Shown here one piece after another: positions 17,990 to 27,855 of a DNA stretch of 64,000 nt. The stretch is from Crocosphaera chwakensis CCY0110 (GTDB lineage Bacteria > Cyanobacteriota > Cyanobacteriia > Cyanobacteriales > Microcystaceae): assembly GCF_000169335.1 (NCBI RefSeq), contig NZ_AAXW01000008.1, forward strand, positions 84,276-148,275, written 5' to 3'. The position numbers and the translations under genes are program-made. The notes below the pieces were generated by a model. It ran no database searches. It worked only from the letters and a program-made list of their open reading frames with translations, and had not been told where the DNA came from. The stretch's first letter is position 1; each line of letters begins with the position of its first letter.

Positions 17990-18751
17990 ATGAAAATAGA
18001 TAAAAATACTATGAGACAATGGGCTAATTTATTAGCTATTTTAGCTGCTTTTTTCGCCAACGTATTAGCTAATATTGCCCCCATTAATGGTTTAACCATT
18101 GGAGAGATTTCCAATACTCTTTTCAAAAATGTTTTAATTACCCCTGCAAGTTATGCTTTTGCTATCTGGGGACTCATTTATTTAGGATTAATTAGTTTAG
18201 CAATTTATCAAGCGTTACCAAACAATAAAGATCATCCTTATTTACAAAAAATGGGTTACTATTTAGTAGTTAGTAGTTTGGCACAAATTGTTTGGGTATT
18301 TTTATTTTTATCTCGTCTTTTTGTTTTATCTACTGTGGCAATGTTAGCTATTTTAGTTTCTTTGGTGTTACTCTATTTAAAATTAGGAATTTCTTTAACT
18401 TCGATTTCCAAAAAACAGAAATGCTTAGTCAATTTTCCCATTAGTGTTTATTTAGGATGGATTACAGTAGCTACAATTCTTAATGTTTCTTTAGCCTTAT
18501 CTTGGGTGAAATGGGATGGTTTTGGTTTATCTAATGAGATATGGACAGTAATTATGATTATTATTGCAGCTATACTTGGTATTCTAATCATAATTGATAG
18601 AAAAGATAAGGCTTATTCTGGTGTCTTTGTTTGGGCTTTAGTTGCTATTGCAGTACGTCATTTAGATACTTTGTCTATTGCCATTACTTCAGGTGTTTTT
18701 GCTATTATATTAGTTTTTTTAATAACAACCAATACTAAATTTAATAATTAG
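17990..18751 (+). CDS. TspO/MBR-like membrane protein
   Basis: The roughly 253-residue integral membrane protein has about seven hydrophobic helices. The N-terminal part carries the TspO/MBR-type pattern: NVLANIAPINGLTIG, TPASYAFAIWGLIYLGL and a following helix. It belongs to the longer tryptophan-rich-sensory-related proteins rather than the compact five-helix TspO. TspO proteins bind tetrapyrroles or sterol-like ligands in stress responses; the role of the long version is unknown. I take the ATG at 17990; TTG codons upstream are in frame but lack support. Confidence 0.75.
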   Translation: MKIDKNTMRQWANLLAILAAFFANVLANIAPINGLTIGEISNTLFKNVLITPASYAFAIWGLIYLGLISLAIYQALPNNKDHPYLQKMGYYLVVSSLAQIVWVFLFLSRLFVLSTVAMLAILVSLVLLYLKLGISLTSISKKQKCLVNFPISVYLGWITVATILNVSLALSWVKWDGFGLSNEIWTVIMIIIAAILGILIIIDRKDKAYSGVFVWALVAIAVRHLDTLSIAITSGVFAIILVFLITTNTKFNN

Positions 18752-19161
18752 TCATTTCAGAGCTTTTCAAACAAAAACAAAAAAAATATAGTAATATTAA
18801 GAACGATTCATCAAACATGATTTTACCTGTTCTATTCCCTATGACCTATGCCTTTTGACTGAGTTTGATTTTTACTACTGATTATTGATGACTGATGAAA
18901 ATCAAAAATTACCTTTCTAAGTGATTTTGGTTTTTTTTAGAATAAATTTGTCTATTAAATTAGAATTTTTAACCCAAACTCAGTTCAAATCTTTTGTTAT
19001 TATACTTTAGATACTATTACTTAATTCAGGTTTAAAAAAGTTGACATTTTTCATAAGAAATGCTAACTTTATAAGCTATAGAAACAATAAAATAACAGCA
19101 AGTTTTTTTAGCACTTAACACAAACCTATAGTTCTATAAAAATACTGTCGCTGCGAATTTA
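18752..19161. other. AT-rich intergenic region, nothing recognised
   Basis: About 410 bases (476 to the chosen amylase ATG) of very AT-rich sequence lie between the TspO-like gene and the alpha-amylase. No open frame, strong hairpin or RNA gene is visible. It presumably contains the amylase promoter and a long leader. Confidence 0.4.
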
Positions 19162-19227
19162 TTGAACTTAAGAATAAACATTGAAAAACACGTAATTTTT
19201 TTCTGCAAGCATAGCAGGAGTGTTAAT

Positions 19228-20709
19228 ATGTCTGAGTTTAATGGCGTAATGATGCAGTATTTCCACTGGTATAACGAGCCAAATGGCACGCTGTGGAATG
19301 AATTGGCAGAAAATGCAGCCGATTTAGCAAAAGCTGGTATTACTGCTGTGTGGTTACCTCCAGCTTACAAAGGGACAGCCGGTGGCTACGATGTCGGTTA
19401 TGGTGTTTACGATCTTTTTGATCTAGGTGAGTTTGATCAAAAAGGCTCAGTTAGAACCAAATATGGAACAAAAGAGGAGTATGTTAACGCCATTAAAGTT
19501 GCTAAAGAAGCAGGGATGCACGTTTATGCTGATGCCGTGTTCAACCATAAACTAGGTGCTGACCAAGAAGAAGAAACCGAAGCAACACCCATGAACCCGG
19601 AAAACCGTCACGAGGCTATCGGAGAGTTGCAAAAAGTCAAGGTTTGGACTCATTTCACTTTTCCTGGTCGTCAAGGCAAATATTCTAACTTTGAATGGCA
19701 TTGGTGGCATTTTGATGCGATCGATCACAATGTCTACGATGAAAACATGAACGCCATTTATTTGTTCAAAGATAAAAAATTTGACGAACAAGTGGACTTA
19801 GAAAAGGGTAACTTCGCTTATTTGATGGGTTGTGACCTTGATATGGAATGTGAAGAAGTCAGGGAGCAACTGAAATATTGGGGCGAATGGTATGTCGATA
19901 CAACCGATATTGACGGGTTTCGATTTGATGCAGTCAAACACGTTAAAGCCGGATTTTTTCCGCAGTGGCTTAATCATGTTCGTCGTTATTCTGGTAAACG
20001 ATTATTTGCTGTTGGAGAATATTGGTCTGGCGACATTGATGCTTTGAATTATTTTATCGAAGTCACTGGGGGAGATGTCGCCTTATTTGATGCACCTTTA
20101 CACTACAATTTCTGTGAAGCCAGTAAAACAGGTGGCGACTACGATATGCGTCAAATATTTGACGGAACCTTAGTGCAACAGCAACCTACCTTAACAGTAA
20201 CGTTAGTGGAAAACCACGATTCTCAGCCGTTGCAGTCTTTAGAATCGGTAGTTGAGAGTTGGTTTAAACCCCTCGCTTATGCTCTAATCTTATTGAGAAG
20301 AGATGGTTATCCTTGTGTTTTTTATGCCGACTATTACGGCGCACATTATAAAGATACTGGGAATGACGGTGGTGAATACGAAATTCACATGGACGCTCAT
20401 CAGTGGATTATTGATAAATTTTTAGAAGCTCGTCAAGAATATGCTTATGGGGAACAGTATGATTATTTTGACGATAACAGTATCATCGGCTGGACTCGTC
20501 TGGGAGATGAAGAACACCCCAACGGTATGGCCGTGGTGCTGAGTAATCATCAAAAAGGGACAAAATGGATGGAGATTGGTCAACCTAACCAAACTTATAT
20601 TGATCTTACTGAACACATTGAAGAACCTGTCGTTACCAACGATGAAGGTTGGGGTGAATTTCCCTGTTTAGCAGGTTCTGTGTCGGTTTGGGTTCCACAA
20701 CCTAAATAG
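19228..20709 (+). CDS. Cytoplasmic alpha-amylase (GH13)
   Basis: The 493-residue enzyme hydrolyses alpha-1,4-glucans such as glycogen. It begins MSEFNGVMMQYFHWY, typical of the bacterial liquefying or E. coli AmyA-type (GH13_5) group, and has no signal peptide. GH13 motifs are present: DAVFNHK (region I), GFRFDAVKH with the nucleophile Asp (II), GEYW with the acid/base Glu (III) and ENHDSQ (IV). I choose the ATG at 19228 because GCAGGAG lies just before it; an in-frame start 66 bases upstream is less likely. Night-time glycogen breakdown is the inferred role. Confidence 0.92.
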   Translation: MSEFNGVMMQYFHWYNEPNGTLWNELAENAADLAKAGITAVWLPPAYKGTAGGYDVGYGVYDLFDLGEFDQKGSVRTKYGTKEEYVNAIKVAKEAGMHVYADAVFNHKLGADQEEETEATPMNPENRHEAIGELQKVKVWTHFTFPGRQGKYSNFEWHWWHFDAIDHNVYDENMNAIYLFKDKKFDEQVDLEKGNFAYLMGCDLDMECEEVREQLKYWGEWYVDTTDIDGFRFDAVKHVKAGFFPQWLNHVRRYSGKRLFAVGEYWSGDIDALNYFIEVTGGDVALFDAPLHYNFCEASKTGGDYDMRQIFDGTLVQQQPTLTVTLVENHDSQPLQSLESVVESWFKPLAYALILLRRDGYPCVFYADYYGAHYKDTGNDGGEYEIHMDAHQWIIDKFLEARQEYAYGEQYDYFDDNSIIGWTRLGDEEHPNGMAVVLSNHQKGTKWMEIGQPNQTYIDLTEHIEEPVVTNDEGWGEFPCLAGSVSVWVPQPK

Positions 20710-20904
20710 GCAATAGGGAGTCGTGAGTCGATTTTTGTAGAGTCAAACCTCTCGATTTAACGATTCCCTTTCCTGAATTCTATTTTATCTGAACTTACCC
20801 CATACAAATCTACTAAAATATCCTAAAACCCTTATCCATCAATGGATACAGACATCAACTCTTGTTAACGTACCCATGTAAATTGTAATATTTATTAATA
20901 GACA

Positions 20905-22486
20905 GCCATAAGGGAAGTAAGCTAAAATAGTAGTCATGTATATAGAGCGTGTGCCTATAGGATTAGATAAGATTATTGCTGGTAAGACCTCTCGAATTAG
21001 AAACTTAGTTTTGGGGATGATCATCGCTAGGATTATCAATCCTAAATCCAAATTAGCCACAGCTAGAGGATTTCATGAAAAAACTTGTAGCAATAGTTTA
21101 GGAAAAGTATTGAATTTAGAAAAAGCTGATGAGGATGAACTCTATGAGGCTTTAGACTGGTTATTAAATAAACAAGAGAAAATTGAAAATAAATTAGCTA
21201 GTCTTTATTTAGATAATGGCTCATTGGTTTTATATGATGTTACCTCAACTTACCTAGAGGGTAACGGGTGTGAATTAGGAAAATACGGATATAATCGAGA
21301 TAAGAAGAAGGGAAAAACCCAAATAGTTTTTGGACTACTTTGTGACCAAAATGGTTGTCCTATCGCTGTAGAAGTTTTTGAAGGAAATACCTCAGATACT
21401 AGCACATTCTTGAGTCAAATAGAGAAAGTGAGGAAACGGTTTGGGGTGAAGAATGTAGTGTGGGTGACAGATAGAGGAATCTTAACATCTTCAAACATTA
21501 AAGAGTTAGTTAAACCAGTAGAAGGGTTAGATTATATAAGTGGTTTAACTAAAGCAAGCATCAGAAAATTGGCGGAAGTAGAAGCAATTCAATTAGGATT
21601 ATTTGATGAGGTAAATCTAGTTGAGTTTGAAAACGAAGATTACCCAGATGAAAGATTAATTGCCTGTCGAAATCCCTTGGTAGCTGCTAAAAACAAGAAA
21701 CAAAGAGAGGCATTATTAAAAATAGCAGAAGAACAATTTGAGTTAATTATTGAAGCTATAAAAAGGGAAAAAAGAGCTTTGAAAGGAGCCGATAAAATTG
21801 CTTTAAGAGTTGGGAAGGTCTTAAACAAGTATAAAATCAACAAATACTATGATTTAAACATCACAGATTCAGAGTTTACTTATGAGCGTAAAAAAGAATT
21901 AATCTCAGAAGAAATAGCATTAGATGGAGTTTATATTCTCAGAACTTCTGTAGATAAAACTCTGATGGATAGTTTTGAAGTTGTCAAAGCGTATAAAAGT
22001 TTATCTTCAGTTGAAGAAGCTTTCCGTTGTTATAAATCTATTGATTTGAAAGTTCGTCCAATTTATCATTATAAGGGAGATAGAGTGAAAGCACATATTT
22101 TTTTGTGTATGTTAGCTTATTACGTTGAATGGCATTTAAAACAAAAATTAGCCCCTTTATTATTTGAAGATGAAGAAATTGATGATAACTGTCTTGATGT
22201 CATCAAAGCTCGTCGCAGTGATTCTGCTATTGCTAAAGATAGAAAGAAACGCACTGAAAACAATCTCCCAGTTCACAGCTTCCGTACTTTACTAGAAGAT
22301 TTGGGGACAATTTGCTTAAACACAGTTGAGTGTACTTTAGAGAGTGGAAAATACGTTTTTGACAAGATAACTCGACCCACTGAACTACAACAAAAAGCTT
22401 TAAATTTGTTAGGTATTTCTTCTATTTGTACCCAGTAACGATGGGTAGCTAATTCGGCGTATCCCTCATGAAGCATACCTTATGGC
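20905..22486 (+). mobile_element. IS1634-family insertion sequence (boundaries tentative)
   Basis: The element is about 1.58 kb with one transposase gene. Candidate ends are the 9-base inverted repeats GCCATAAGG (20905-20913) and CCTTATGGC (22478-22486), both near a GACA/TGTC. No clear target duplication is seen directly outside them, so the boundaries are uncertain. It lies between the alpha-amylase and the 938-residue unknown gene. Confidence 0.6.
20936..22438 (+). CDS. IS1634-family transposase, shortened near the N-terminus
   Basis: The 500-residue DDE transposase keeps all three acidic positions: Asp in LYDVTSTYLEG, Asp in VTDRGIL and Glu in SSVEEAFRCYKS. It opens with the family's usual MYIERVP but then jumps to GLDKIIAGKTSRIRNLV, which in full-length relatives comes about 80-90 residues later. 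An in-frame internal deletion has therefore removed most of the N-terminal region. Whether it is still active is unknown. It starts with ATG at 20936. Confidence 0.85.
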   Translation: MYIERVPIGLDKIIAGKTSRIRNLVLGMIIARIINPKSKLATARGFHEKTCSNSLGKVLNLEKADEDELYEALDWLLNKQEKIENKLASLYLDNGSLVLYDVTSTYLEGNGCELGKYGYNRDKKKGKTQIVFGLLCDQNGCPIAVEVFEGNTSDTSTFLSQIEKVRKRFGVKNVVWVTDRGILTSSNIKELVKPVEGLDYISGLTKASIRKLAEVEAIQLGLFDEVNLVEFENEDYPDERLIACRNPLVAAKNKKQREALLKIAEEQFELIIEAIKREKRALKGADKIALRVGKVLNKYKINKYYDLNITDSEFTYERKKELISEEIALDGVYILRTSVDKTLMDSFEVVKAYKSLSSVEEAFRCYKSIDLKVRPIYHYKGDRVKAHIFLCMLAYYVEWHLKQKLAPLLFEDEEIDDNCLDVIKARRSDSAIAKDRKKRTENNLPVHSFRTLLEDLGTICLNTVECTLESGKYVFDKITRPTELQQKALNLLGISSICTQ

Positions 22487-22650
22487 ATTTTGTCAAAGGG
22501 GAAGTTCAGTTTTATGAATATAACGCTAGTTTGTAGCGAGTCCTTTAGAACTAGAAACCTAGTCATGATCAAGGATGAAGCCTTGACTACGGACTTTTAT
22601 ATTTTATTACACTTTATCTACTTAAAATACAATCAAATTTAATAATTAAA
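22439..22650. other. Gap after the IS with small hairpins
   Basis: This stretch holds the presumed right end of the IS and then about 160 bases without a gene. At 22570-22585 a short stem (CAAGG/CCTTG) is followed by an AT-rich run, a possible weak terminator. It lies 3' to the 938-residue gene, which converges from the right. Confidence 0.4.
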
Positions 22651-25467
22651 TCAAGCTGGATTATCTGGTAATCCAGGTATTCTCCTTAAATCATACAGCA
22701 TTTTCCTTTCATATAAATCTAAAATTTCTATAGGCACTTTTGTTTGAATATCACAATAATCTTTTACCATTTGTTGGTTTAAGTATTTTTCTTGAGACAT
22801 AGTTTCTGTACTAGCATTTTCCTTTATTTCTAATTTATAAAGGTTTTTATCTAGGTCTTCTCTTATATTTTCTGGATATTTTTTTAAATTAATTGTTTCC
22901 TCTTCTTTTGGTATATTTTCTCTCTTTATAGATGGATCTTTTTTTAATTCTTTTCTATGTTCTTTAATTAGTTCTTCAAATTTTTGAGTAGTTTGTAGTT
23001 TCTCAATATATCCGTTTAATTCCTGATTAAATTTATTTGTATACTTAGAATTCTTTTCGGTTGGAAATTCACTTTGTAATACTTTTTCTCGGTTTTCATA
23101 AAATTTTTCTAAGCTGTGATTTTTATCATCTAATAATTTGATTGTACCGATACTAAGAAACTGTGCTAATCGATAATAGCATAACGGTTTTAAGATTTCT
23201 GCTTCAGGATTTTGTTCTTTAAAGTTTTTAAAACTTATGTCTTTGACAATTATTTCATTCTTATTATCGTTAGTTTTTACTTCATCTATAATTTTTACTT
23301 TTGAAGAAAATAAAGTCTCTTCGTTTGCTAAAATAAATGGTTTATCATCTTCTGATTGTATTTTCAACTTTAACTTTCCATCTACCTCCATATCTTCTAG
23401 TTCTCGTGAGATTTGAGGTTCAAGTAGTCCACTAAGAAGAGATGCCCATCGAAAATGAGTTTTAGCTTCTTTTAACTTATTAACTAATGTATATGATACT
23501 TGATTTCTTTCTTGAATATTCTCAGAATTCTGAACAGAATTCATGACTTCTTGAAAAGAGGATAACTCATACATTCCATGAACAAATTTTAAATTCCTTA
23601 TTGCTTTTAAATATTCCATAAATAAACCATCAGCTTTGTTATTTGGCTTTTTTAAAAACTTTTCATCTGAATTTTTATTTTTACGTTTGTAAAATTTTCT
23701 ATCAAGCTTATACCAGTCAATATCTTTCATATCTTTATATTCTGGATATTTTTCACCTGATAGAATGTCATTATTATACGGACACTGTTGCTCATTCTTT
23801 GTATTCATCAAACGCCTTAGTATCTCCGTAGACGCATACTTTTGATTATAGTTTTTCTCACCATCACATTCATCACTATCACTATTGTTAAGGATTTTTG
23901 AAAAATTACTAATAATATTTTTTCTATAAATTGAAGCTGATTTTTCTAAGAAAAATTTAGCATCTCTCATTCTTCTTTTATTGATAAACTCTCGTTGTTC
24001 TACTAATGTATTTTTATCCTTATCTCCCAAATTTCCAGAATAATCAAGACTATCATCTCTAGAACTAAGTCCATAAGATTTTAACACTAAAACTTTAGCA
24101 AGGTTGGTCAAATACTCCATATAAAATGCACCGTCTTTATTATCTTCGTTTTTGATTGCTGATATATAATATTCTTTTGCTTTATCTAAGTCTAGTTGTT
24201 TATAGTAAGCATAGCCTAATTTAAACAATGCTAATGGATGTTGTTGTTCAGTAAAAGATAAAGAAAGATAATTTTGTATTCTCTGGAAAGGAAACCACCA
24301 ATTAAACCAATAATCATCTAAGTCACTAGGCGAGTCTAGATAAGTTAACGCTTTTTTGTACTGTATTTCTGCTTCAACATATTGAGTTTCGTCTAAAGCA
24401 TCATCTCCGTTTCTTAAAGCATCTTCACCAGCAGAAGGTAGATGAAGAATAAACCCCCAAACAACTAAACTCAAAAGTCCTAAAGAAACAAGTGCCATAA
24501 TTTCATCATGCCACTTTTCTAGTTGACGGGAAAATAAACCTAAAAGACGAATAAAGATTTGTTTTCCTTGTGATAAAAAAGTTCCACTAATAAGAGAAAC
24601 AACTAAACCAGATAAGAATAAAGGCAATAATTCTAACCCACCAAAGTCAAATAATTGGATAATACTCCAACTACGAAGTAAGATGAGAACAATAGAAAAA
24701 ATACAAAATAATGTTATAATTTGTGCAGGTAAATCAAACTCTCTATGTAATGGTATAAGATTTTTCCACCAATCATTTTCATAAGAAATATTATCCGATG
24801 CGCTCTGACAATATTCTTGAATTTTTTTATGGGTTGACGAATTAGATAGATTTTTGAAAAAGGGGATTATTTTAAAAATGAAAATAAGCAGAATTATCAA
24901 TGCGCTTACTACTTGAATAAACCAAGGAAACCCCAGATATATACTTACGATTAAAGTAAGCGGTAGCCAGCAAAATAATATTAATATTAATCTAATTACT
25001 AATGGTATATTTTTAAGAATTTTCTTAACTTTATTAATAATTGTTTCTTCTTGATCACTTTTAGTAATAATTTTTTGTAGTTTATCAAGATAACTATCTA
25101 ATTTATTTATTTTTTCAATCTCTATAGGAATAGGATATAGTTGAGAGAATAATATTTTCTGGACTTCGTCCCTAGCTTTTAGAAGTCGGAAATAATTATC
25201 ATAAAAAACAACTTCAACGTCTTGCTTATTATTATCTATTTCTTCTTGTACTTCGTTTATTTTATCTTCATAGCTAAGTGGTCTTATATAATATGCTTCG
25301 TCTTCATTATTTGATATAATATCTAACTTTTCCAATTCGTTTTTGAATTCTGTAAACAATTCTTCTGTTTGATGAGCTTCTTGAGAATTAGCTCTAAACT
25401 TCTCAAAAACAAAAATTGTTTTTAATATAGATAAGGCATATTGTTCAATGGCAGAGTTCAAGTTCAT
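22651..25467 (-). CDS. Large membrane protein with TPR-like region, unknown
   Basis: The 938-residue protein matches no family I recognise. Visible parts are a helical charged N-terminal region (1-145), about five membrane helices (near 153-178, 183-203, 248-266, 276-297 and 324-343), TPR-like helical repeats after the last helix (near 345-372 and 410-440, e.g. ALFKLGYAYYKQLDLDKAKEYY), then a long Lys/Glu/Asn-rich soluble region to the end. It is AT-rich and sits alone between an IS and ftsY, which suggests an accessory gene. No nuclease, kinase or NTPase motif is seen. It starts with ATG at 25467. Confidence 0.8.
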   Translation of the reverse strand: MNLNSAIEQYALSILKTIFVFEKFRANSQEAHQTEELFTEFKNELEKLDIISNNEDEAYYIRPLSYEDKINEVQEEIDNNKQDVEVVFYDNYFRLLKARDEVQKILFSQLYPIPIEIEKINKLDSYLDKLQKIITKSDQEETIINKVKKILKNIPLVIRLILILFCWLPLTLIVSIYLGFPWFIQVVSALIILLIFIFKIIPFFKNLSNSSTHKKIQEYCQSASDNISYENDWWKNLIPLHREFDLPAQIITLFCIFSIVLILLRSWSIIQLFDFGGLELLPLFLSGLVVSLISGTFLSQGKQIFIRLLGLFSRQLEKWHDEIMALVSLGLLSLVVWGFILHLPSAGEDALRNGDDALDETQYVEAEIQYKKALTYLDSPSDLDDYWFNWWFPFQRIQNYLSLSFTEQQHPLALFKLGYAYYKQLDLDKAKEYYISAIKNEDNKDGAFYMEYLTNLAKVLVLKSYGLSSRDDSLDYSGNLGDKDKNTLVEQREFINKRRMRDAKFFLEKSASIYRKNIISNFSKILNNSDSDECDGEKNYNQKYASTEILRRLMNTKNEQQCPYNNDILSGEKYPEYKDMKDIDWYKLDRKFYKRKNKNSDEKFLKKPNNKADGLFMEYLKAIRNLKFVHGMYELSSFQEVMNSVQNSENIQERNQVSYTLVNKLKEAKTHFRWASLLSGLLEPQISRELEDMEVDGKLKLKIQSEDDKPFILANEETLFSSKVKIIDEVKTNDNKNEIIVKDISFKNFKEQNPEAEILKPLCYYRLAQFLSIGTIKLLDDKNHSLEKFYENREKVLQSEFPTEKNSKYTNKFNQELNGYIEKLQTTQKFEELIKEHRKELKKDPSIKRENIPKEEETINLKKYPENIREDLDKNLYKLEIKENASTETMSQEKYLNQQMVKDYCDIQTKVPIEILDLYERKMLYDLRRIPGLPDNPA

Positions 25468-25566
25468 TGTTTCTATTTCTTATATTTTTAGCTCGAAAGT
25501 CGCTTGAAAATTTAAGAAAAGAAAGTCTAGAAAAAGTTGACACTTCTCCTAAACTTTTATTTTCAA

Positions 25567-26958
25567 TTATTCGTTCAATAAAGCTTCAACAAACTCATAA
25601 CTAGAAAAAGGTCTTAAATCTTCAATTCCTTCCCCAACACCAATAAAACGAATGGGTAAATCTAATTGTTGGGCAACCGCTAAAGCGACACCACCTTTGG
25701 CAGTTCCATCTAATTTAGTTAAAACCACACCGCTTAAATTAGCTGCTTCAGAGAAAACTTGCGCTTGACGTAACCCATTTTGTCCTAAAGTTGCGTCTAA
25801 TACTAACAAAGACTCAACTTGAGCTTTATCCGCTTTCTTATCAATTATACGCCGAATCTTAGCTAATTCTGCCATTAAATTCTTTTTATTTTGAAGTCTT
25901 CCTGCCGTATCTACCAATAATAAATCAGCTTCACGGGCTTGAGCAGCAGAAATGCCATCAAATACTACAGCAGCCGGGTCTGTATTTTTGCCAGGGTTGG
26001 CAATAACAGGAGTGTTGGTTCTTTCTCCCCAAACCTGCACTTGTTGAACAGCAGCAGCCCTAAAGGTATCAGCAGCAGCAATAATACAATTGTAGCCAGA
26101 TTGTTGAGCTAAATGGGCTAATTTACCGATAGTAGTTGTTTTTCCTGCACCATTGACCCCCGTTAATAGCCAAATATTTAAAACTCCTTTTTCTGGGGCA
26201 AAACCAGGATTAACCACTTTTTGCAAAGGACGGTCTAAAATCTCTCTTAAAATACTTTTGAGGTATTCTAAAGCTTGTTCTGGGGGCAGTGCTTCTTCTA
26301 AAAGTTTATTTTGTAACGTAGAAATAATATAATCTGTCGCTTCTATCCCTGTATCCGCTTGTAATAACAGGGCTTCAATTTCCATGACAGCATCTTCATT
26401 AAGAGGCCCTTGACCGACAATAGATTTAAGTTGGTTAACTAACCCGCGTCGGCTTTTTCCTAACCCTTGACGCAGACGTTTTAACCAATTAATTTCTTCT
26501 TGTGAAACATCATCCGGGGCCCGTCCTTGTGCTGCTAAAACTTTAGCTGACCAAACAAATTCGTCATCGAAGGTGATGGGGGTTGTGTCTTCAACCGTTG
26601 CCTTCTCCATCGCCGTTTCTTTGAGTGCTTCTAAGCGATCGGATTTTTGCATCCACGCTGGTGTTTCCTCTGTTTTCTCTTTTTGAGGAGACTGAGACAC
26701 CTGGGGAGTTTCTGGTTCAACCTCCGTTACTTGGTCATCTGTTGTTTCTGAGGGGGTTTCTGTTTCCTCTGACTCGGAGGTTGAAGGCGTTTGACGTTGT
26801 TGAATATTTTTATATGCTGTTTTTGCCCAACTTAAATAATCTTCTTGATCGCTTTGTTCACTAGAAGGTTCAGTTTCAGGAGTCTTGGTTTGTTGAGTGG
26901 GTTCTGAAACTTCTTCAGATTCGGTCTTATTAATTTTACGGCGAAACCAATTAAACAT
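25567..26958 (-). CDS. ftsY: Signal recognition particle receptor FtsY
   Basis: FtsY is the membrane-associated GTPase that receives SRP-ribosome complexes for co-translational insertion. The 463-residue protein has an acidic, low-complexity A domain (residues 1-150, rich in Glu/Thr/Pro), the NG domain from about 160, G1 TGVNGAGKTTTIGKLA, DTFRAAAVQQ, DTAGRLQNK and TKLDGTAKGG. The length is usual for bacteria with an A domain. It starts with ATG at 26958. No same-strand neighbour is close enough for a clear operon. Confidence 0.96.
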   Translation of the reverse strand: MFNWFRRKINKTESEEVSEPTQQTKTPETEPSSEQSDQEDYLSWAKTAYKNIQQRQTPSTSESEETETPSETTDDQVTEVEPETPQVSQSPQKEKTEETPAWMQKSDRLEALKETAMEKATVEDTTPITFDDEFVWSAKVLAAQGRAPDDVSQEEINWLKRLRQGLGKSRRGLVNQLKSIVGQGPLNEDAVMEIEALLLQADTGIEATDYIISTLQNKLLEEALPPEQALEYLKSILREILDRPLQKVVNPGFAPEKGVLNIWLLTGVNGAGKTTTIGKLAHLAQQSGYNCIIAAADTFRAAAVQQVQVWGERTNTPVIANPGKNTDPAAVVFDGISAAQAREADLLLVDTAGRLQNKKNLMAELAKIRRIIDKKADKAQVESLLVLDATLGQNGLRQAQVFSEAANLSGVVLTKLDGTAKGGVALAVAQQLDLPIRFIGVGEGIEDLRPFSSYEFVEALLNE

Positions 26959-26989
26959 AGGAATAAAAATTAGTGCTATCTAAAACATT

Positions 26990-27185
26990 TTAAGCCTCTG
27001 TTTGACTTTTCACGATCTATTTTTAATCCATAGCCGAAAGTAATGCGCTTTTTCTGGTATGAGGCGAAGTGGGCAGACTTTCCCATCATCACCGTACCAG
27101 AAACTCTCATCACCACACTCACTGTGTACCAAGGCTTTGGCCTCAAAGGCAAGACAGGTGAATACTTTTGCCTTTTGTCTGTTGT
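26990..27185 (-). pseudogene. Possible coding remnant without start codon
   Basis: Between ftsY and the DUF4168 gene, sequence of higher G+C than its surroundings carries an open minus-strand frame of nearly 60 codons. It includes VFTCLAFEAKALVHSECG and FWYGDDGKVCPLRLIP, then KNRS and a stop near 27017. No ATG, GTG or TTG start with a ribosome site is visible. It may be the tail of a decayed gene or chance. An inverted repeat TTCTGGTA/TACCAGAA also lies in it. Confidence 0.25.
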
Positions 27186-27200
27186 GCCTGTTGTTTTGAA

Positions 27201-27707
27201 TTATTGAGATAAGATTTCAACGACTTTCTTTTGAAGATCGCGATTATTTTCAACAATTTTGCCGATTTCATTAAACCGTGAAATTTCTAAACCGGCCTCT
27301 TTAACAGCAACTCTTTTTTTCTTGCGATCTTCTTCGTTGAGTTCTCGAACTGCTTCTAAGGCTTCTTCAAACTGCATTTGTTTATCAGCAGACAGATTCA
27401 TTTGAGTGTCTTCTTGTTTGCCAATTTTCATAAACTCTTCAGGGGACATTCCTGTAGCTTGAACGGCTTCAATCATTTTTTGCTGAGTTTCTTCATCGAT
27501 CGCCCGTAAATCGGCGATCGCGTCGGCAAATTTTTCTAAGTCTTGTTGGGAAATATTTTGCTCAGCCATTTCAGAAGACGATTGAGCGATCACTTCTCCT
27601 GGCTGACTATAAGCGGGAAATCCACCAAAACCAGTAGCGCAAATAACTACGCCAAGACACCCTTTCGATAATAATTGTTTAAGCATTTTGTTATTTGTAG
27701 AATCCAT
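27201..27707 (-). CDS. DUF4168 domain secreted protein
   Basis: The 168-residue protein has an N-terminal signal peptide (hydrophobic stretch about 14-30, cleavage near AYSQ) and the DUF4168 pattern: ISQQDLEKFADAIADLRAID, EEFMKIGK, and a related second helical repeat RFNEIGKIVENNRDLQKKV. It is probably periplasmic. Function in this family is unknown. It is rich in acidic and Gln residues and almost entirely helical. It starts with ATG at 27707; no co-transcribed partner is evident. Confidence 0.8.
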   Translation of the reverse strand: MDSTNNKMLKQLLSKGCLGVVICATGFGGFPAYSQPGEVIAQSSSEMAEQNISQQDLEKFADAIADLRAIDEETQQKMIEAVQATGMSPEEFMKIGKQEDTQMNLSADKQMQFEEALEAVRELNEEDRKKKRVAVKEAGLEISRFNEIGKIVENNRDLQKKVVEILSQ

Positions 27708-27855
27708 TACATTTAGCCATCAGTCTCAAGAAATGATTAATCTAGAGCTAACAGTTTTTAGCATCTTAGCAACTCTTGAGAAAAATGGAGCAGTAAAAAT
27801 TTTATTTTTCAATTTTCACTAATATATTAAATAACCCAACTAAAAATAATCATTT

